A DNA stretch of 64,000 bases from Rhizobium sp. BK251 (GCF_004345245.1 NZ_SLUQ01000009.1:372001-436000); one strand, 5' to 3'. Counted from the first letter of the stretch, positions 33,782 to 42,703 are shown. Numbers and translations are program-made. Notes: generated by a model from the letters alone, not told the origin.

Positions 33782-35014
33782 TTAGGGTTTGGTCCAGGAC
33801 CATTGCGTCACCGGCATCGCCGGCCGCCAGCCAGTCATCGTGCCGACGGGGGATGCCCTTGCTATATCGATGCGGATCAGAGAGCCGCCAAGCTCGGTGT
33901 GCAGGCGAAGCAGCATTGCCTCCATCTCGGTCGTTACCGCACTGGCGACGAGCCGGCCCCCGCTCCGCAGTGCCGCAATTGCAACATCAACGACGCCGGC
34001 ATCACTGCCGCCTCCCCCGATGAAGATCGCATCCGGAGTGGCCAGTTCTTCCAGCGCTCGCGGCGCCTCTCCTTCCACGACCTGCAGGCCCGGAACGCCG
34101 AAGAGCGCAGCATTGCGGGCGATGCGCACTGCCCGTTCAGGCACCGCTTCGATAGCAACTGCACGAAGCGACGGATCGGCGAGCATCCATTCGATGCCGA
34201 TCGAGCCCGAACCAGCGCCGATATCCCAGAGCAACTCGCCGCGTCGCGGGGCGAGCGTCGAAAGAGTGATCGCGCGAATTTCCCGCTTGGTCAGCTGACC
34301 ATCATGTTCGAAGAGCCTATCATCGAGGCCGGAGGCGAGAGGCAGGATGCGTGCCCCCTCCCCTGCCCTGATCTCGATCGCGCAGACGTTGAGGGTGTTG
34401 AGACCGCTTGCGGCAAAATCCGCAGCTTTTTGCGTGGTGATCCGCTCGTTCGGACCGCCAAGCGCCTCGAGAACCGTTAGCGTAGACTGACCGAAGCCGG
34501 AGGTCGTGAGCAGTTCAGCGAGCAGCCCTGGGGCTTCCCCATCAGAAGTCAGGGCAAGGATCTTTCGGCCCGGATGCAGGTGCGGACGGATCAGATCGAG
34601 CGGACGCCCGTGCAGCGAGATGGTCGTGACGTCCTGCAGCGGCCAGCCGAGGCGCGAAGCTGCAAGACTGAAAGCCGATGGTGCCGGCAGGACATGCATC
34701 TCGGCGGCTGAAACATGACGGCTGAGCGTGGCCCCGACGCCGAAGAGGAAGGGATCGCCCGATGCCAGCACGACCACGGGCTTGCCGCGCCTTGCAAGGA
34801 TGATCTCGATCGATTTCTCGAAGGGACTGAGCCAGCGACGGGCCTCTCCGTTCAGCAATGGTCCGACCAGCTGCAGGTGGCGCTCGCCGCCGAAAACAAT
34901 GGGTGCGGCGGCGATCAGCCGCTTGGCCTCGTCACCTAGACCGTCTGGACCGTCCTCGCCGAGACCGATAAGAGTGAGCCAGCGCTGCGTGGAAGATGAA
35001 GATATCTCAGACAT
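33782..35014 (-). CDS. cobL: Precorrin-6Y C5,15-methyltransferase (decarboxylating)
   Basis: A 410-residue bifunctional enzyme: an N-terminal tetrapyrrole methylase (LTLIGLGEDGPDGLGDEAKRLI; VLASGDPFLFGVG) and a C-terminal class I methyltransferase/decarboxylase domain (LLWDIGAGSGSIGIEWML; AIFIGGGGSD). It methylates C5 and C15 and removes the ring-C acetate carboxyl. Its ATG (35014-35012) overlaps the cobK ATG on the opposite strand in a shared CATG, leaving no intergenic DNA. Confidence 0.95.
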   Translation of the reverse strand: MSEISSSSTQRWLTLIGLGEDGPDGLGDEAKRLIAAAPIVFGGERHLQLVGPLLNGEARRWLSPFEKSIEIILARRGKPVVVLASGDPFLFGVGATLSRHVSAAEMHVLPAPSAFSLAASRLGWPLQDVTTISLHGRPLDLIRPHLHPGRKILALTSDGEAPGLLAELLTTSGFGQSTLTVLEALGGPNERITTQKAADFAASGLNTLNVCAIEIRAGEGARILPLASGLDDRLFEHDGQLTKREIRAITLSTLAPRRGELLWDIGAGSGSIGIEWMLADPSLRAVAIEAVPERAVRIARNAALFGVPGLQVVEGEAPRALEELATPDAIFIGGGGSDAGVVDVAIAALRSGGRLVASAVTTEMEAMLLRLHTELGGSLIRIDIARASPVGTMTGWRPAMPVTQWSWTKP

Positions 35015-35783
35015 GGGCAGGAACCGCATTCTGATACTGGGTGGTACGACGGAGGCGCGGAAGCTCGCCGAGGCCTTGGCTGGGCGCGCCGAACTCGACG
35101 TGCTGCTCTCTTTGGCCGGCCGCACCGCGACCCCTCTGCCCCACCCCGTTCCGGTTCGAAGCGGCGGTTTCGGCGGCGCCGACGGGCTTGCGCGCTTCAT
35201 CGTACAGGAAGGCATCGAACTGCTGGTCGATGCGACCCATCCATTTGCCCCGCGAATTTCCGCCAATGCGGCGGAGGCGGTCGCCAAGACTGGCATTGCC
35301 GGCTTCGCGCTGCGCCGTCCCGCCTGGGAAAGTGTCTCGGGCGATCGATGGATTTCGGTTGCGGACATGCCGGAGGCGGTGAAGGCGCTCGGCGCTTCGC
35401 CACGGCGCGTCTTCCTGGCGATCGGCAGGCAGGAAGCCCATCATTTCAATGCCGCTCCCCAGCACGACTATCTCGTGCGCAGCGTCGATCCGGTCGACCC
35501 GCCCCTGCAATTGCAGCGGGTCTCCTATGTTCTCTCGATGGGCCCCTTCCATCTCGAAGACGAGAAGAGGCTGCTTACCGAACATGGCATCGAGGTAATC
35601 GTCGCCAAGAACAGTGGTGGGGACGCAACCTATGCCAAGATCGAGGCGGCGCGCGAACTCGGTATCGAGGTCGTCATGATAAGGCGGGCGCTCCCCGCGA
35701 ACATGGAAGCCGTGGATAGTGTCGCTGCAGCGCTTCGCCATGTCGATCAGGTCGCCTTTCCCGCAGCAAAGCGTGGCGTATAG
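35013..35783 (+). CDS. cobK: Precorrin-6A reductase
   Basis: A 256-residue NADPH-dependent reductase acting between CobF and CobL. N-terminal ILILGGTTEARKLAEALA, the middle LVDATHPFAPRISANA and C-terminal VIVAKNSGGDATYAKIEAARELGIEVVMI are typical. It alone in the cob cluster is on the plus strand. Its start codon overlaps that of cobL and its 3' end overlaps cobJ by 37 bp, so it is embedded between two opposite-strand units. Its promoter must lie inside cobL. Confidence 0.94.
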   Translation: MGRNRILILGGTTEARKLAEALAGRAELDVLLSLAGRTATPLPHPVPVRSGGFGGADGLARFIVQEGIELLVDATHPFAPRISANAAEAVAKTGIAGFALRRPAWESVSGDRWISVADMPEAVKALGASPRRVFLAIGRQEAHHFNAAPQHDYLVRSVDPVDPPLQLQRVSYVLSMGPFHLEDEKRLLTEHGIEVIVAKNSGGDATYAKIEAARELGIEVVMIRRALPANMEAVDSVAAALRHVDQVAFPAAKRGV

Positions 35784-36511
35784 ACGAGATCGGGCCTTGT
35801 ACCCCGGCTGATGACGCGCGTTTCGGCCGATCCTATGATGACGCACGTCGCCATATCGGCGGCCGAGGCTTCGGCGCTGCCGAGTGAGAAAACGGCGATC
35901 TGCTCGTCCGGACGGCCCGCTGCACGGCCGAAAATGACGGGCGTTTCGGAAGGAAGAACCGTGCGCAGGATTTCAAAGGCGCTGCCGAGCTGCCATGGAC
36001 GCGCCTTGCTGATGGGATTATAGAGCGCAATCACCAGTCCTGCGTCGGCAGCTAGAAGAAGCCGTTTTTCTATGATATTCCAAGGCTTTAGATTATCCGA
36101 TAGGGAGATTGCGCAGAAATCGTGGCCGAGCGGCGCACCGATCCGCGCGGCGACGGCAAGCATGGCCGTGATCCCGGGGACGACGACGAGGTCGATCTCG
36201 CGCCAGGTATCCGGACCATTGTCGATCGCCTCGCAGACCGCGGCAGCCATGGCGAAGACGCCCGGATCTCCGCCCGAAACGACGCATACAGTGGCTCCGG
36301 CGGCGGCACGTTCCAAGGCAGCCTTCGCGCGGGCAAGCTCCTCGCGGTTATCCGACACATGCCGCACCTGCCCCGGCTGCAGCGACAGGCGATCGACATA
36401 AGGGCCGTAACCGAAGAACTCGGTTGCCTGCGCCGCCGCTGCCTGGGCTTCCGGGGTCATCTGGGATGGATTGCCGGGGCCGGTGCCGATGACATAGAGA
36501 CGACCGCTCAT
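35747..36511 (-). CDS. cobJ: Precorrin-3B C17-methyltransferase
   Basis: A 254-residue tetrapyrrole methylase that methylates C17 with ring contraction. YVIGTGPGNPSQMTPEAQAA, VVSGGDPGVFAMAAAV, VPGITAMLAVAARIGAPLGHDFCAISLSD and LYNPISKARP are the CobJ blocks. Its start overlaps the cobI stop by 4 bp, and its end overlaps the convergent cobK. Confidence 0.95.
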   Translation of the reverse strand: MSGRLYVIGTGPGNPSQMTPEAQAAAAQATEFFGYGPYVDRLSLQPGQVRHVSDNREELARAKAALERAAAGATVCVVSGGDPGVFAMAAAVCEAIDNGPDTWREIDLVVVPGITAMLAVAARIGAPLGHDFCAISLSDNLKPWNIIEKRLLLAADAGLVIALYNPISKARPWQLGSAFEILRTVLPSETPVIFGRAAGRPDEQIAVFSLGSAEASAADMATCVIIGSAETRVISRGTRPDLVYTPRFAAGKAT

Positions 36512-37245
36512 GGCCTGCCCTCCCAGCCCGGAACGAGGATCAGCGAGAAATAGGGCGCGTCTCCATCGGCCTTTTCGACAAGCCGTGTCATCGCGCCGTT
36601 TTCCATCGTGCCGCGCTCGACATAGATTGCCTGGCGGAGCCGTCCCGCGGCTTCCAGCGCGCGGCGGATCTTCGGAAGATTGCGACCGACCTTCATGATG
36701 ACGGCCGCTTCCGTGTCGCGCAGCCTGCGCGCAAGTTCCGCCTCGGCCATCGTGCCCGGCAGGACGGAGAGCACGTCGTCCCCCTGCACGATCGGCACCC
36801 CTGCAAGAGACCAGCAGCCGGACATTGCGGTAATGCCGGGAATGACTTCGGCCGAATAGCGCCCGACGAGGCGCACATGCAGGTGCATGTAGGAGCCGTA
36901 GAAGAGCGGATCGCCCTCGCTCAGGATCGCGACCGTTCGCCCGGCATCGAGATGGCCGGAAACAAGTTCCGCGGAGGCGTTATAGAAGGCGGTGATCTGG
37001 CTGCGGTAGGCCTCCTCGTCCTTGCCGATTTCGGTGGTGACCGGATAATAGAGCGGCAGCAGGATCACGTCCCGGTTCAGCAGGTGCTCGACGACGGCGC
37101 GGCCGTTGCCGCTTCTTCCCTGCTTGGCAAAATATGCAATGACATCAGCGGCTTCGATGGCCTTCACCGCCTTGACTGTTAGGAGGTCGGGGTCGCCGGG
37201 ACCTGTGCCGACGCCTATGAGGCGCCCCTTTGCGGCGGTGCTCAT
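36508..37245 (-). CDS. cobI: Precorrin-2 C20-methyltransferase
   Basis: A 245-residue enzyme that methylates precorrin-2 at C20, the branch point from siroheme. LIGVGTGPGDPDLLTVKAVKAI, LSEGDPLFYGSYMHLHVRL and IPGITAMSGCWSLAGVPIVQGDD are present. ATG 37245 overlaps the cobH stop by 4 bp; longer upstream frame lies inside cobH and is not credible. Confidence 0.95.
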   Translation of the reverse strand: MSTAAKGRLIGVGTGPGDPDLLTVKAVKAIEAADVIAYFAKQGRSGNGRAVVEHLLNRDVILLPLYYPVTTEIGKDEEAYRSQITAFYNASAELVSGHLDAGRTVAILSEGDPLFYGSYMHLHVRLVGRYSAEVIPGITAMSGCWSLAGVPIVQGDDVLSVLPGTMAEAELARRLRDTEAAVIMKVGRNLPKIRRALEAAGRLRQAIYVERGTMENGAMTRLVEKADGDAPYFSLILVPGWEGRP

Positions 37246-37874
37246 AGGCCTGGCCTCGCAAGCGCGTTGACGGCTGCCGCAGTGATCGCACTGCCGCCCA
37301 GCCGACCTCGGACGATGGCGAAAGGCACTCCGTAGGAATTCTCGGCAAGCGCGTCCTTCGATTCCATCGCGCCGACAAAGCCGACCGGCATGCCGAGGAT
37401 TGCAGCAGGCTTCGGCGCTCCGTCCCGCAGCATTTCGAGCAGGAAGAAGAGGGCCGTGGGCGCATTGCCGATCGCAACGACTGAGCCAGCGATCCGGTCG
37501 CCCCACAGGCGGAGTGCAGCCGCCGAACGCGTGTTGCCGATCTCCGCTGCGATCTCCGCGGTCCGCGGGTCGCGCAGGGTGCAGATCACTTCGTTTGCGG
37601 CAGGCAGACGCGCACGCGTGACGCCGTTGGCAACCATCTCTGCATCGCAGAAGATCGGGGCGCCGCTCTGCAAGGCGCTGCGCGCAGCCGTGACGAAATC
37701 GGCCGAGAAGGAAAAATGCCGGGCGGCATCCACCGCGCCGCAGGCATGGATCATCCTGACGGCGATTTCCGCCTGCGCGTCGGTAAAGGCGGAGAGGTCC
37801 GCCTCCTCGCGAATGATCGCAAAGGAACGCTCATAGATCGCGTCGCCATCCCGGATATAGTTATATTCAGGCAT
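37242..37874 (-). CDS. cobH: Precorrin-8X methylmutase
   Basis: A 210-residue enzyme that migrates the C11 methyl group to C12, forming hydrogenobyrinate. The N-terminal YNYIRDGDAIYERSFAIIREEADL, the histidine block VRMIHACGAVD and the C-terminal GMPVGFVGAMESKDAL are diagnostic. Two base pairs separate it from cobG upstream, and its end overlaps cobI. Confidence 0.95.
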   Translation of the reverse strand: MPEYNYIRDGDAIYERSFAIIREEADLSAFTDAQAEIAVRMIHACGAVDAARHFSFSADFVTAARSALQSGAPIFCDAEMVANGVTRARLPAANEVICTLRDPRTAEIAAEIGNTRSAAALRLWGDRIAGSVVAIGNAPTALFFLLEMLRDGAPKPAAILGMPVGFVGAMESKDALAENSYGVPFAIVRGRLGGSAITAAAVNALARPGL

Positions 37875-37876
37875 TC

Positions 37877-39289
37877 CTATCCCTGTGTCGCTTTAGCGAT
37901 TTCGTGCGTGCCGAGCCGTGTTAGGCAGGCAAGCGCCGATTCGCCAGCATGTTTGTTGTTGCGCACCAGGCGGGCGAGCCCCGCCAGCGCTTCATTCACC
38001 CCGCCCCTGCCGATGTACGCTTCCGGTTCGGCGGATGCGGAGCCATTTACGACAAGCCCGTAGCCTGTTGGCGTACCGACAAATGCGATCGCTGACCTGC
38101 CGGGATGCGCGCAGCCTTTCGGGCACCCGGAAAGATGCAGCATGAGCGAGCCATCGAGGAGTTCGGGCGCATTCTGCAGTGCCGCCTCGCCCAGCGATCG
38201 CGTGCTGTAGAAGGCCGATGCGCAGGCCCCTGCCCCGGCGCAGGCCGCGATGTGATTTGCCGAATCGTTCGCTTCTGTTCGGAAGCCGAGCGTGGCCGCT
38301 GCCTCCTTCAGCCGGGTCGCCCTCTCGGCATCGAGACCGAGAACGAAGAGGCTGTGTTGCGGCGCGGGCCGGATCTCCATCGCTCCACACATCCCGGCGG
38401 CATCGGCTAGCGCCCCCAGTTCGGTGGAGCGCACCTGCCCGTAGGCGAGCCGCAAGGCGAGCATGGTGCCTGCGGAACCTAGGTCGTGGATGCCGGCACC
38501 CGATGAAATCTCTGCCTTGGGGAGCACTGGCGAATTTGACTGACCGTATTGTCGAAAGAGCAATCGAAGGTCGCCGTCCGTGACGTCCCTCGCCCGCGTG
38601 CCCGGTCCCTTATCCGCAAAGAGTTGCAGGAGCGCGATCACGGCGTCGACGGCTTCTGTAACGGATAGGCTGGCACAGGTGCGCGCGGCTTCCTCCGTTC
38701 CGCCAATCGACAGGGTCCATTCGGATCCGGTTCGCTCAAGAGCCCGAAGGCGTATATCTGCTGTGAGACGAGAGAGATCGAACCGCCCGCCTCCATCGAC
38801 GACAATCGATAGCTTGGGCGCTATGACACGGCCTTGCATCGTGGTCTCTATCCTTGCACGCAGCCGATCAGCAAGATCGCGTGGATCTGCGGTCTCGAGC
38901 GGGTCGATGCCTGCAAGAGGTGGAACCTCGACCGCCACACCGCTTGCGGGAACTATTCCGGTCGCCAGAATATCCATGGTCAGCTGCGGCACAGTCTCGG
39001 CGCTCAGGCCACGGATCTGCAGGCTGCCGCGAGCAGTTATCTCGATGATGCCGTTCCCGGATCGTCTGGCTGTCGCCGCAAGCCCCCGCGCCTGATTGAT
39101 CGAGAAGCCGGGCACGACCGGCCGGAAGCGTGCAAGCAGGCCGTCGCCGGTTTCCATCGGCGCCGAAAGGGTCGGACAGGCATTGCGTCGACCTACGGGG
39201 CGCGGACGAGCGACGGGCGGCGCCGCGACACGGGCCGGCGCCGCATGTGCGCTGTGCAGTGTCTCCGCTCGTCCGTCTGCTTGGGTCAT
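37877..39289 (-). CDS. cobG: Precorrin-3B synthase
   Basis: A 470-residue monooxygenase related to sulfite/nitrite reductases. It converts precorrin-3A to precorrin-3B and marks the aerobic (oxygen-dependent) route. The 4Fe-4S cysteines are C350, C356, C389 and C393 (ACAGAGACAS and GCPKGCAHPG). The N-terminal 35 residues are Ala/Pro-rich and precede the conserved NACPTLSAPMETGDGLLARFRP. It is 83 bp downstream of cobF. Confidence 0.93.
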   Translation of the reverse strand: MTQADGRAETLHSAHAAPARVAAPPVARPRPVGRRNACPTLSAPMETGDGLLARFRPVVPGFSINQARGLAATARRSGNGIIEITARGSLQIRGLSAETVPQLTMDILATGIVPASGVAVEVPPLAGIDPLETADPRDLADRLRARIETTMQGRVIAPKLSIVVDGGGRFDLSRLTADIRLRALERTGSEWTLSIGGTEEAARTCASLSVTEAVDAVIALLQLFADKGPGTRARDVTDGDLRLLFRQYGQSNSPVLPKAEISSGAGIHDLGSAGTMLALRLAYGQVRSTELGALADAAGMCGAMEIRPAPQHSLFVLGLDAERATRLKEAAATLGFRTEANDSANHIAACAGAGACASAFYSTRSLGEAALQNAPELLDGSLMLHLSGCPKGCAHPGRSAIAFVGTPTGYGLVVNGSASAEPEAYIGRGGVNEALAGLARLVRNNKHAGESALACLTRLGTHEIAKATQG

Positions 39290-39372
39290 GAGAATGTCCT
39301 TCCCGGCCGAATGTCCTTACATGATCCTGTCATGCAGGCAACCGTCTTGCTTGGGAGCCCTGGATGCGACGG

Positions 39373-40143
39373 TTACTCGTCGCGGTCGCCGCCGTTGCGT
39401 AGGAGATAGATGTCCATGATCCAGCCGTGCCTCTCGCGCGCCTCGGCACGGGTTTTCAGGATATCGCCTGCAACGTCAGCGAGACGCCCGGAGACAATGA
39501 TTTCGTCTTGCGTGCCGAGATAGGCGCCCCAGAAGATTTCCGCATCCGGCGCGTCGATCTTGCTGAAGGCCTGTTCGCCATCAAGCATGACGACGGCCGA
39601 ATCCACATGCTGCGGGAAGCTTTCGGCCAAGCTCCGGCCTGTCGTGATTTGTACGGGCTTGCCGATCGCGTTGATCGGGATGCGATGGCTTGCCGCGAGC
39701 GCCTGGATGCTGGTGATGCCGGGAATGACGGAATAGTCGAATTCGACCTGGTCGGCCGCCTTGACGCGCTCGATGATGCGAATGGTGCTGTCGTAAAGGC
39801 TGGGATCACCCCAGACAAGGAAGGCGCCGGATCCGCCCTCGGATATCTCCGTGGCAAATAGTGCCTCGTAGGTGCGCGCGATGCCGGCATGCCATTCATC
39901 AACGCTCTGGAGATAGCTGCGTCCTGCAGTCTGCCGCGACGGCACATCATATTCGACTGTGCGGCTGTCAGGTCGCGTGACATAACGCTCGCAGATCTCG
40001 CGACGGACATCGGCAAGCTCGGTCTTGCTTGCACCCTTGGTGGGGATAAAGAGCACGTCGGCTTTGTTCAGCGCGTTTATGGCCTGGATCGTGAGATGTT
40101 CGGGATTGCCGGTTCCGATGCCGACGATGTAAAGATGTTTCAC
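39373..40143 (-). CDS. cobF: Precorrin-6A synthase (deacetylating)
   Basis: A SAM-dependent methyltransferase that methylates C1 and releases the acetyl group. It starts with KHLYIVGIGTGNPEHLTIQAINALNKADVLFIP and carries GAFLVWGDPSLYDSTIRII and VIPGITSIQALAASHRIP. GTG 40143 is chosen because it follows AAGGGGGC and aligns with the family N-terminus; a TTG at 40194 is the alternative. This gives 256 residues. It is the promoter-proximal gene of cobFGHIJ and is divergent from repA. Confidence 0.93.
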   Translation of the reverse strand: MKHLYIVGIGTGNPEHLTIQAINALNKADVLFIPTKGASKTELADVRREICERYVTRPDSRTVEYDVPSRQTAGRSYLQSVDEWHAGIARTYEALFATEISEGGSGAFLVWGDPSLYDSTIRIIERVKAADQVEFDYSVIPGITSIQALAASHRIPINAIGKPVQITTGRSLAESFPQHVDSAVVMLDGEQAFSKIDAPDAEIFWGAYLGTQDEIIVSGRLADVAGDILKTRAEARERHGWIMDIYLLRNGGDRDE

Positions 40144-40207
40144 GAGTGCCCCCTTGTCTCGGCGCGGTTTGAAGCATTTCCCCGGCGCTTTCAAGGTTCT
40201 TGTGCGG

Positions 40208-40225
40208 AGTTGGCCGCGGCCAACT
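40208..40225. promoter_or_regulatory. parS centromere-like site 1 (RepB binding)
   Basis: AGTTGGCCGCGGCCAACT is a perfect 18-bp palindrome matching the GTT-N10-AAC parS pattern of repABC plasmids. An identical copy is inside repB at 41588-41605. It lies in the cobF-repA intergenic region, 118 bp before repA. Confidence 0.85.
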
Positions 40226-40290
40226 TAGCGCGTCGGGGACAGACCCGGCGGTCATGTTGCCGCATCTCCCGAATCGTGGCATTTTCGATA

Positions 40291-40321
40291 CGCTTTTTGA
40301 CTGCATGTAGACGAAAAAGCG
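40291..40321. promoter_or_regulatory. Inverted repeat ahead of repA, possible RepA operator
   Basis: CGCTTTTT (40291-40298) and AAAAAGCG (40314-40321) form a perfect 8-bp inverted repeat with a 15-nt spacer, 21 bp before the repA start. A TTGACT hexamer overlaps the left arm. RepA of repABC operons autorepresses at a palindrome near its promoter, so this is a reasonable candidate. Confidence 0.5.
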
Positions 40322-40342
40322 CATTGAAAAGGATCGGGTGTC

Positions 40343-41542
40343 TTGGACAGCTTAAGCGTATCGACGACAGATGTTCGAATTGAGCGGCATGCCCACCAGC
40401 TGTCCCGGCAGTTGAAGCTGCTTCGCGAGAAGCTTTTCCCGCCATTGTCTGAGAAGAGCCTGCGCACCTTTACCTCTGGCGAGGCCGCTCAGATGATAGG
40501 GGTGTCGGATGGCTACCTGCGCCAGCTTTCGCTCGACGGCAAGGGGCCGATGCCCGAAGTCTCCGGGAATGGCCGGCGTTCCTATACTCTCGGGCAGATA
40601 AATGACCTTCGCCAGCATATGGCAAGGGTGAAGCCGAAGGATGCGCTCAACTATCTTCCGCGGCGGCTGCCCGGCGAGAAGCTGCAGACGATTGCGGTGA
40701 CGAATTTCAAGGGCGGTTCGGCCAAGACGACGACGACTCTTTATCTGGCGCAGTATCTGGCGCTTGCCGGCTATCGAGTGCTGGCGATTGACCTGGATCC
40801 GCAGGCTTCGCTCTCGGCGATGCTCGGCGTGCAGCCGGAATTCGACCTGGAGGAGGGCGATACGCTCTATGGCGCCATCCGCTACGACGAGAGCCGGAAA
40901 TCCCTGAGAGATGTCGTCCGCAAGACCTATTTTGACGGTCTCGACCTCGTGCCGGGCAATCTGGAGCTCATGGAGTTCGAGCACGAAACGCCGCGGGCGC
41001 TGAACGACCGGCAGCGCGCCAATGGTGAAGTCTTTTTCAAGCGCGTCGGGGCGGCGATATCCGAGGTGGAGCAGGACTACGATATTGTGGTCATCGATTG
41101 CCCGCCGCAACTCGGCTACCTGACGCTCGGCGCCGTTTGCGCTGCGACCGCGCTGTTGATCACGATCCACCCGCAGATGGTGGACGTTGCTTCGATGTCG
41201 CAGTTCCTGCTGATGACGGCGGACCTGCTTTCCGTCGTACGCAAGGCCGGCGGCGATCTGCGGCATGATTTCATCAAGTATGTTGTCACTCGGCACGAGC
41301 CCTTCGATGCACCGCAGTCGCAGATCGTCGCGCTTCTGCGAAACCTGTTCGGCAATGACGTGCTGACGGCAACCATCCTCAAATCAACGGCGATTGCCGA
41401 TGCCGGCCTGACGAAGCAAACTCTCTACGAGATCGAGAGGGGCCAGGTGCGTCGCTCGACCTATGACAGGGCGCTCGAGTCCGTCAACGCGGCCAACAGC
41501 GAAGTCCTGGCATCGGTTCATCATGCCTGGGGGCGCAAATGA
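40343..41542 (+). CDS. repA: Plasmid partitioning protein RepA (ParA family)
   Basis: A 399-residue ParA-type ATPase that segregates the replicon and autoregulates the operon. The N-terminal DNA-binding part (FTSGEAAQMIGVSDGYLRQLSLDGKGP) precedes the deviant Walker A FKGGSAKTTTT at about 122-132, and Walker A' VLAIDLDPQASLSAMLG and Walker B IVVIDCPPQLGYLT. The start is TTG at 40343, with AAGGA 10 nt upstream. Its stop overlaps the repB start by 4 bp. Confidence 0.95.
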   Translation: MDSLSVSTTDVRIERHAHQLSRQLKLLREKLFPPLSEKSLRTFTSGEAAQMIGVSDGYLRQLSLDGKGPMPEVSGNGRRSYTLGQINDLRQHMARVKPKDALNYLPRRLPGEKLQTIAVTNFKGGSAKTTTTLYLAQYLALAGYRVLAIDLDPQASLSAMLGVQPEFDLEEGDTLYGAIRYDESRKSLRDVVRKTYFDGLDLVPGNLELMEFEHETPRALNDRQRANGEVFFKRVGAAISEVEQDYDIVVIDCPPQLGYLTLGAVCAATALLITIHPQMVDVASMSQFLLMTADLLSVVRKAGGDLRHDFIKYVVTRHEPFDAPQSQIVALLRNLFGNDVLTATILKSTAIADAGLTKQTLYEIERGQVRRSTYDRALESVNAANSEVLASVHHAWGRK

Positions 41543-42549
41543 GTAGACGCGATCGGCTGAAGGGGCTTTTCGACGATACGGCGCAGGAGTTGGCCGCGGC
41601 CAACTTCGAGAACGGCCCGGCCGAGAATGCGACCCGCGGGCCTGCCGGCCCGGTTCGGTCGATGGCCCTGACGCTCGGCCGGATGGAGGAAGAGGCGAGG
41701 GCGATGCAGGAAGCGCTGCTTTCGGGCGAGCGCGTCGTCGAACTCGACCCCGCCGACATCGAAGCCTCCTTTATTCGCGACCGGTTGAGCGAAGCGCCGC
41801 TCGATCTCGATGACGAGCTTGTGCAGTCGATCGCTGAGAACGGGCAGGAGGTGCCCATTCTGGTTCGCCGGCATCCGACGGACGAAGGCAAGTACCAGGT
41901 CGCCTATGGCCACCGCCGCCTTCAGGCGGTGAAGCTTTTGGGTCGCAAGGTTCAGGCGGTTGTTCGCAGCCTCGACGACATTGACGTTGTCGTTGCCCAA
42001 GGCATCGAAAACTCCGCCCGCCGCAATCTCTCCTATATCGAGCGAGCGGTTTTTGCCTTCAATCTCGAGAGCAAGGGCTTTGAGCGCCCGGTCATCATGC
42101 GGGCACTCTCGACCGACAAGACGGAGCTTTCGAAGCTGATCTCGGTGGCGAAAGCCGTTCCAGCCGCCATCGTAACGGCAGTTGGGCCGGCTCCGGCCGC
42201 CGGCAGGCGCAAATGGATCGCCTTTGCGCAGGAGATGAACCCTGCCGCTGTCGGTCGGCTTGAGAGGCTGGTGGCGGGCGAGGCCTTCACGAAGGCTGCA
42301 TCGGACGAGCGCTTCGAGATGGCGGTCGCCGAGCTCGCCAGGAAGCAGACCAAGGCCGAGAAGACCGAGTACGCATGGAAACCCAGGAGTGGAGGGCGGG
42401 TCAACGCACGGATCACGACATCCGGCACGTCCTTTGTCCTGGCACTGAAGACCGCCGAGGCGCCGAACTTCGGCGACTACATTTCGCGCCGGCTGGATGA
42501 GCTCTACGAGGCTTATCGATCTGGCAAAACAGAGGAAGCAGGAGACTAG
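41539..42549 (+). CDS. repB: Plasmid partitioning protein RepB (ParB family)
   Basis: A 336-residue ParB homologue that binds parS and works with RepA. The ParB/Spo0J core is ENGQEVPILVRRHPTDEGKYQVAYGHRRLQAVKLLG, followed by VAQGIENSARRNLSYIERAVFAFNLE. One parS palindrome lies within its own codons 17-23, so the binding site is also coding sequence. The start overlaps repA (ATGA). Confidence 0.95.
   Translation: MSRRDRLKGLFDDTAQELAAANFENGPAENATRGPAGPVRSMALTLGRMEEEARAMQEALLSGERVVELDPADIEASFIRDRLSEAPLDLDDELVQSIAENGQEVPILVRRHPTDEGKYQVAYGHRRLQAVKLLGRKVQAVVRSLDDIDVVVAQGIENSARRNLSYIERAVFAFNLESKGFERPVIMRALSTDKTELSKLISVAKAVPAAIVTAVGPAPAAGRRKWIAFAQEMNPAAVGRLERLVAGEAFTKAASDERFEMAVAELARKQTKAEKTEYAWKPRSGGRVNARITTSGTSFVLALKTAEAPNFGDYISRRLDELYEAYRSGKTEEAGD
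41588..41605. promoter_or_regulatory. parS centromere-like site 2 inside repB
   Basis: AGTTGGCCGCGGCCAACT, identical to the site at 40208-40225 and also flanked by GG on the left and T on the right. It encodes part of the peptide ELAAANFE at the RepB N-terminus. Confidence 0.85.
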
Positions 42550-42555
42550 ACCGCA

Positions 42556-42610
42556 AAAGAAAAAAGCCCCCGAACGTTGCCGTCACGGAAGCCTTTCTCA
42601 TATCTGGACA
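42556..42610 (-). ncRNA. incA: Counter-transcribed RNA (incompatibility RNA) of repABC
   Basis: In the repB-repC gap, on the minus strand, a transcript of about 55 nt is predicted from a promoter at 42644-42616 to a terminator. The terminator stem is GCTTCCG (42592-42586) paired with CGGGGGC (42572-42566), followed by a T-rich run at 42565-42555. This is the standard position and size of the repABC antisense RNA that limits repC expression and sets incompatibility. The 5' end is estimated from the promoter. Confidence 0.8.
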
Positions 42611-42615
42611 ATCTG

Positions 42616-42644
42616 AGATTCGCATTTCCGAGAATCACTGTCAA
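42616..42644 (-). promoter_or_regulatory. Promoter of the repABC antisense RNA
   Basis: On the minus strand TTGACA (42644-42639), a 17-nt spacer and GAATCT (42621-42616) form a strong -35 with a weaker -10, placed ahead of the antisense RNA terminator. Confidence 0.7.
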
Positions 42645-42703
42645 GAGTCTTTGGCGCCGATCAGGGCGAGTGGATTTCTTTTGCCTTTGACGAGGTGAAG
42701 GAT

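Noticed and set aside
40144..40342. Cobalamin riboswitch ahead of cobF
   Set aside because: No B12-box-like conserved core was found; the region is explained by a parS site and the repA inverted repeat.
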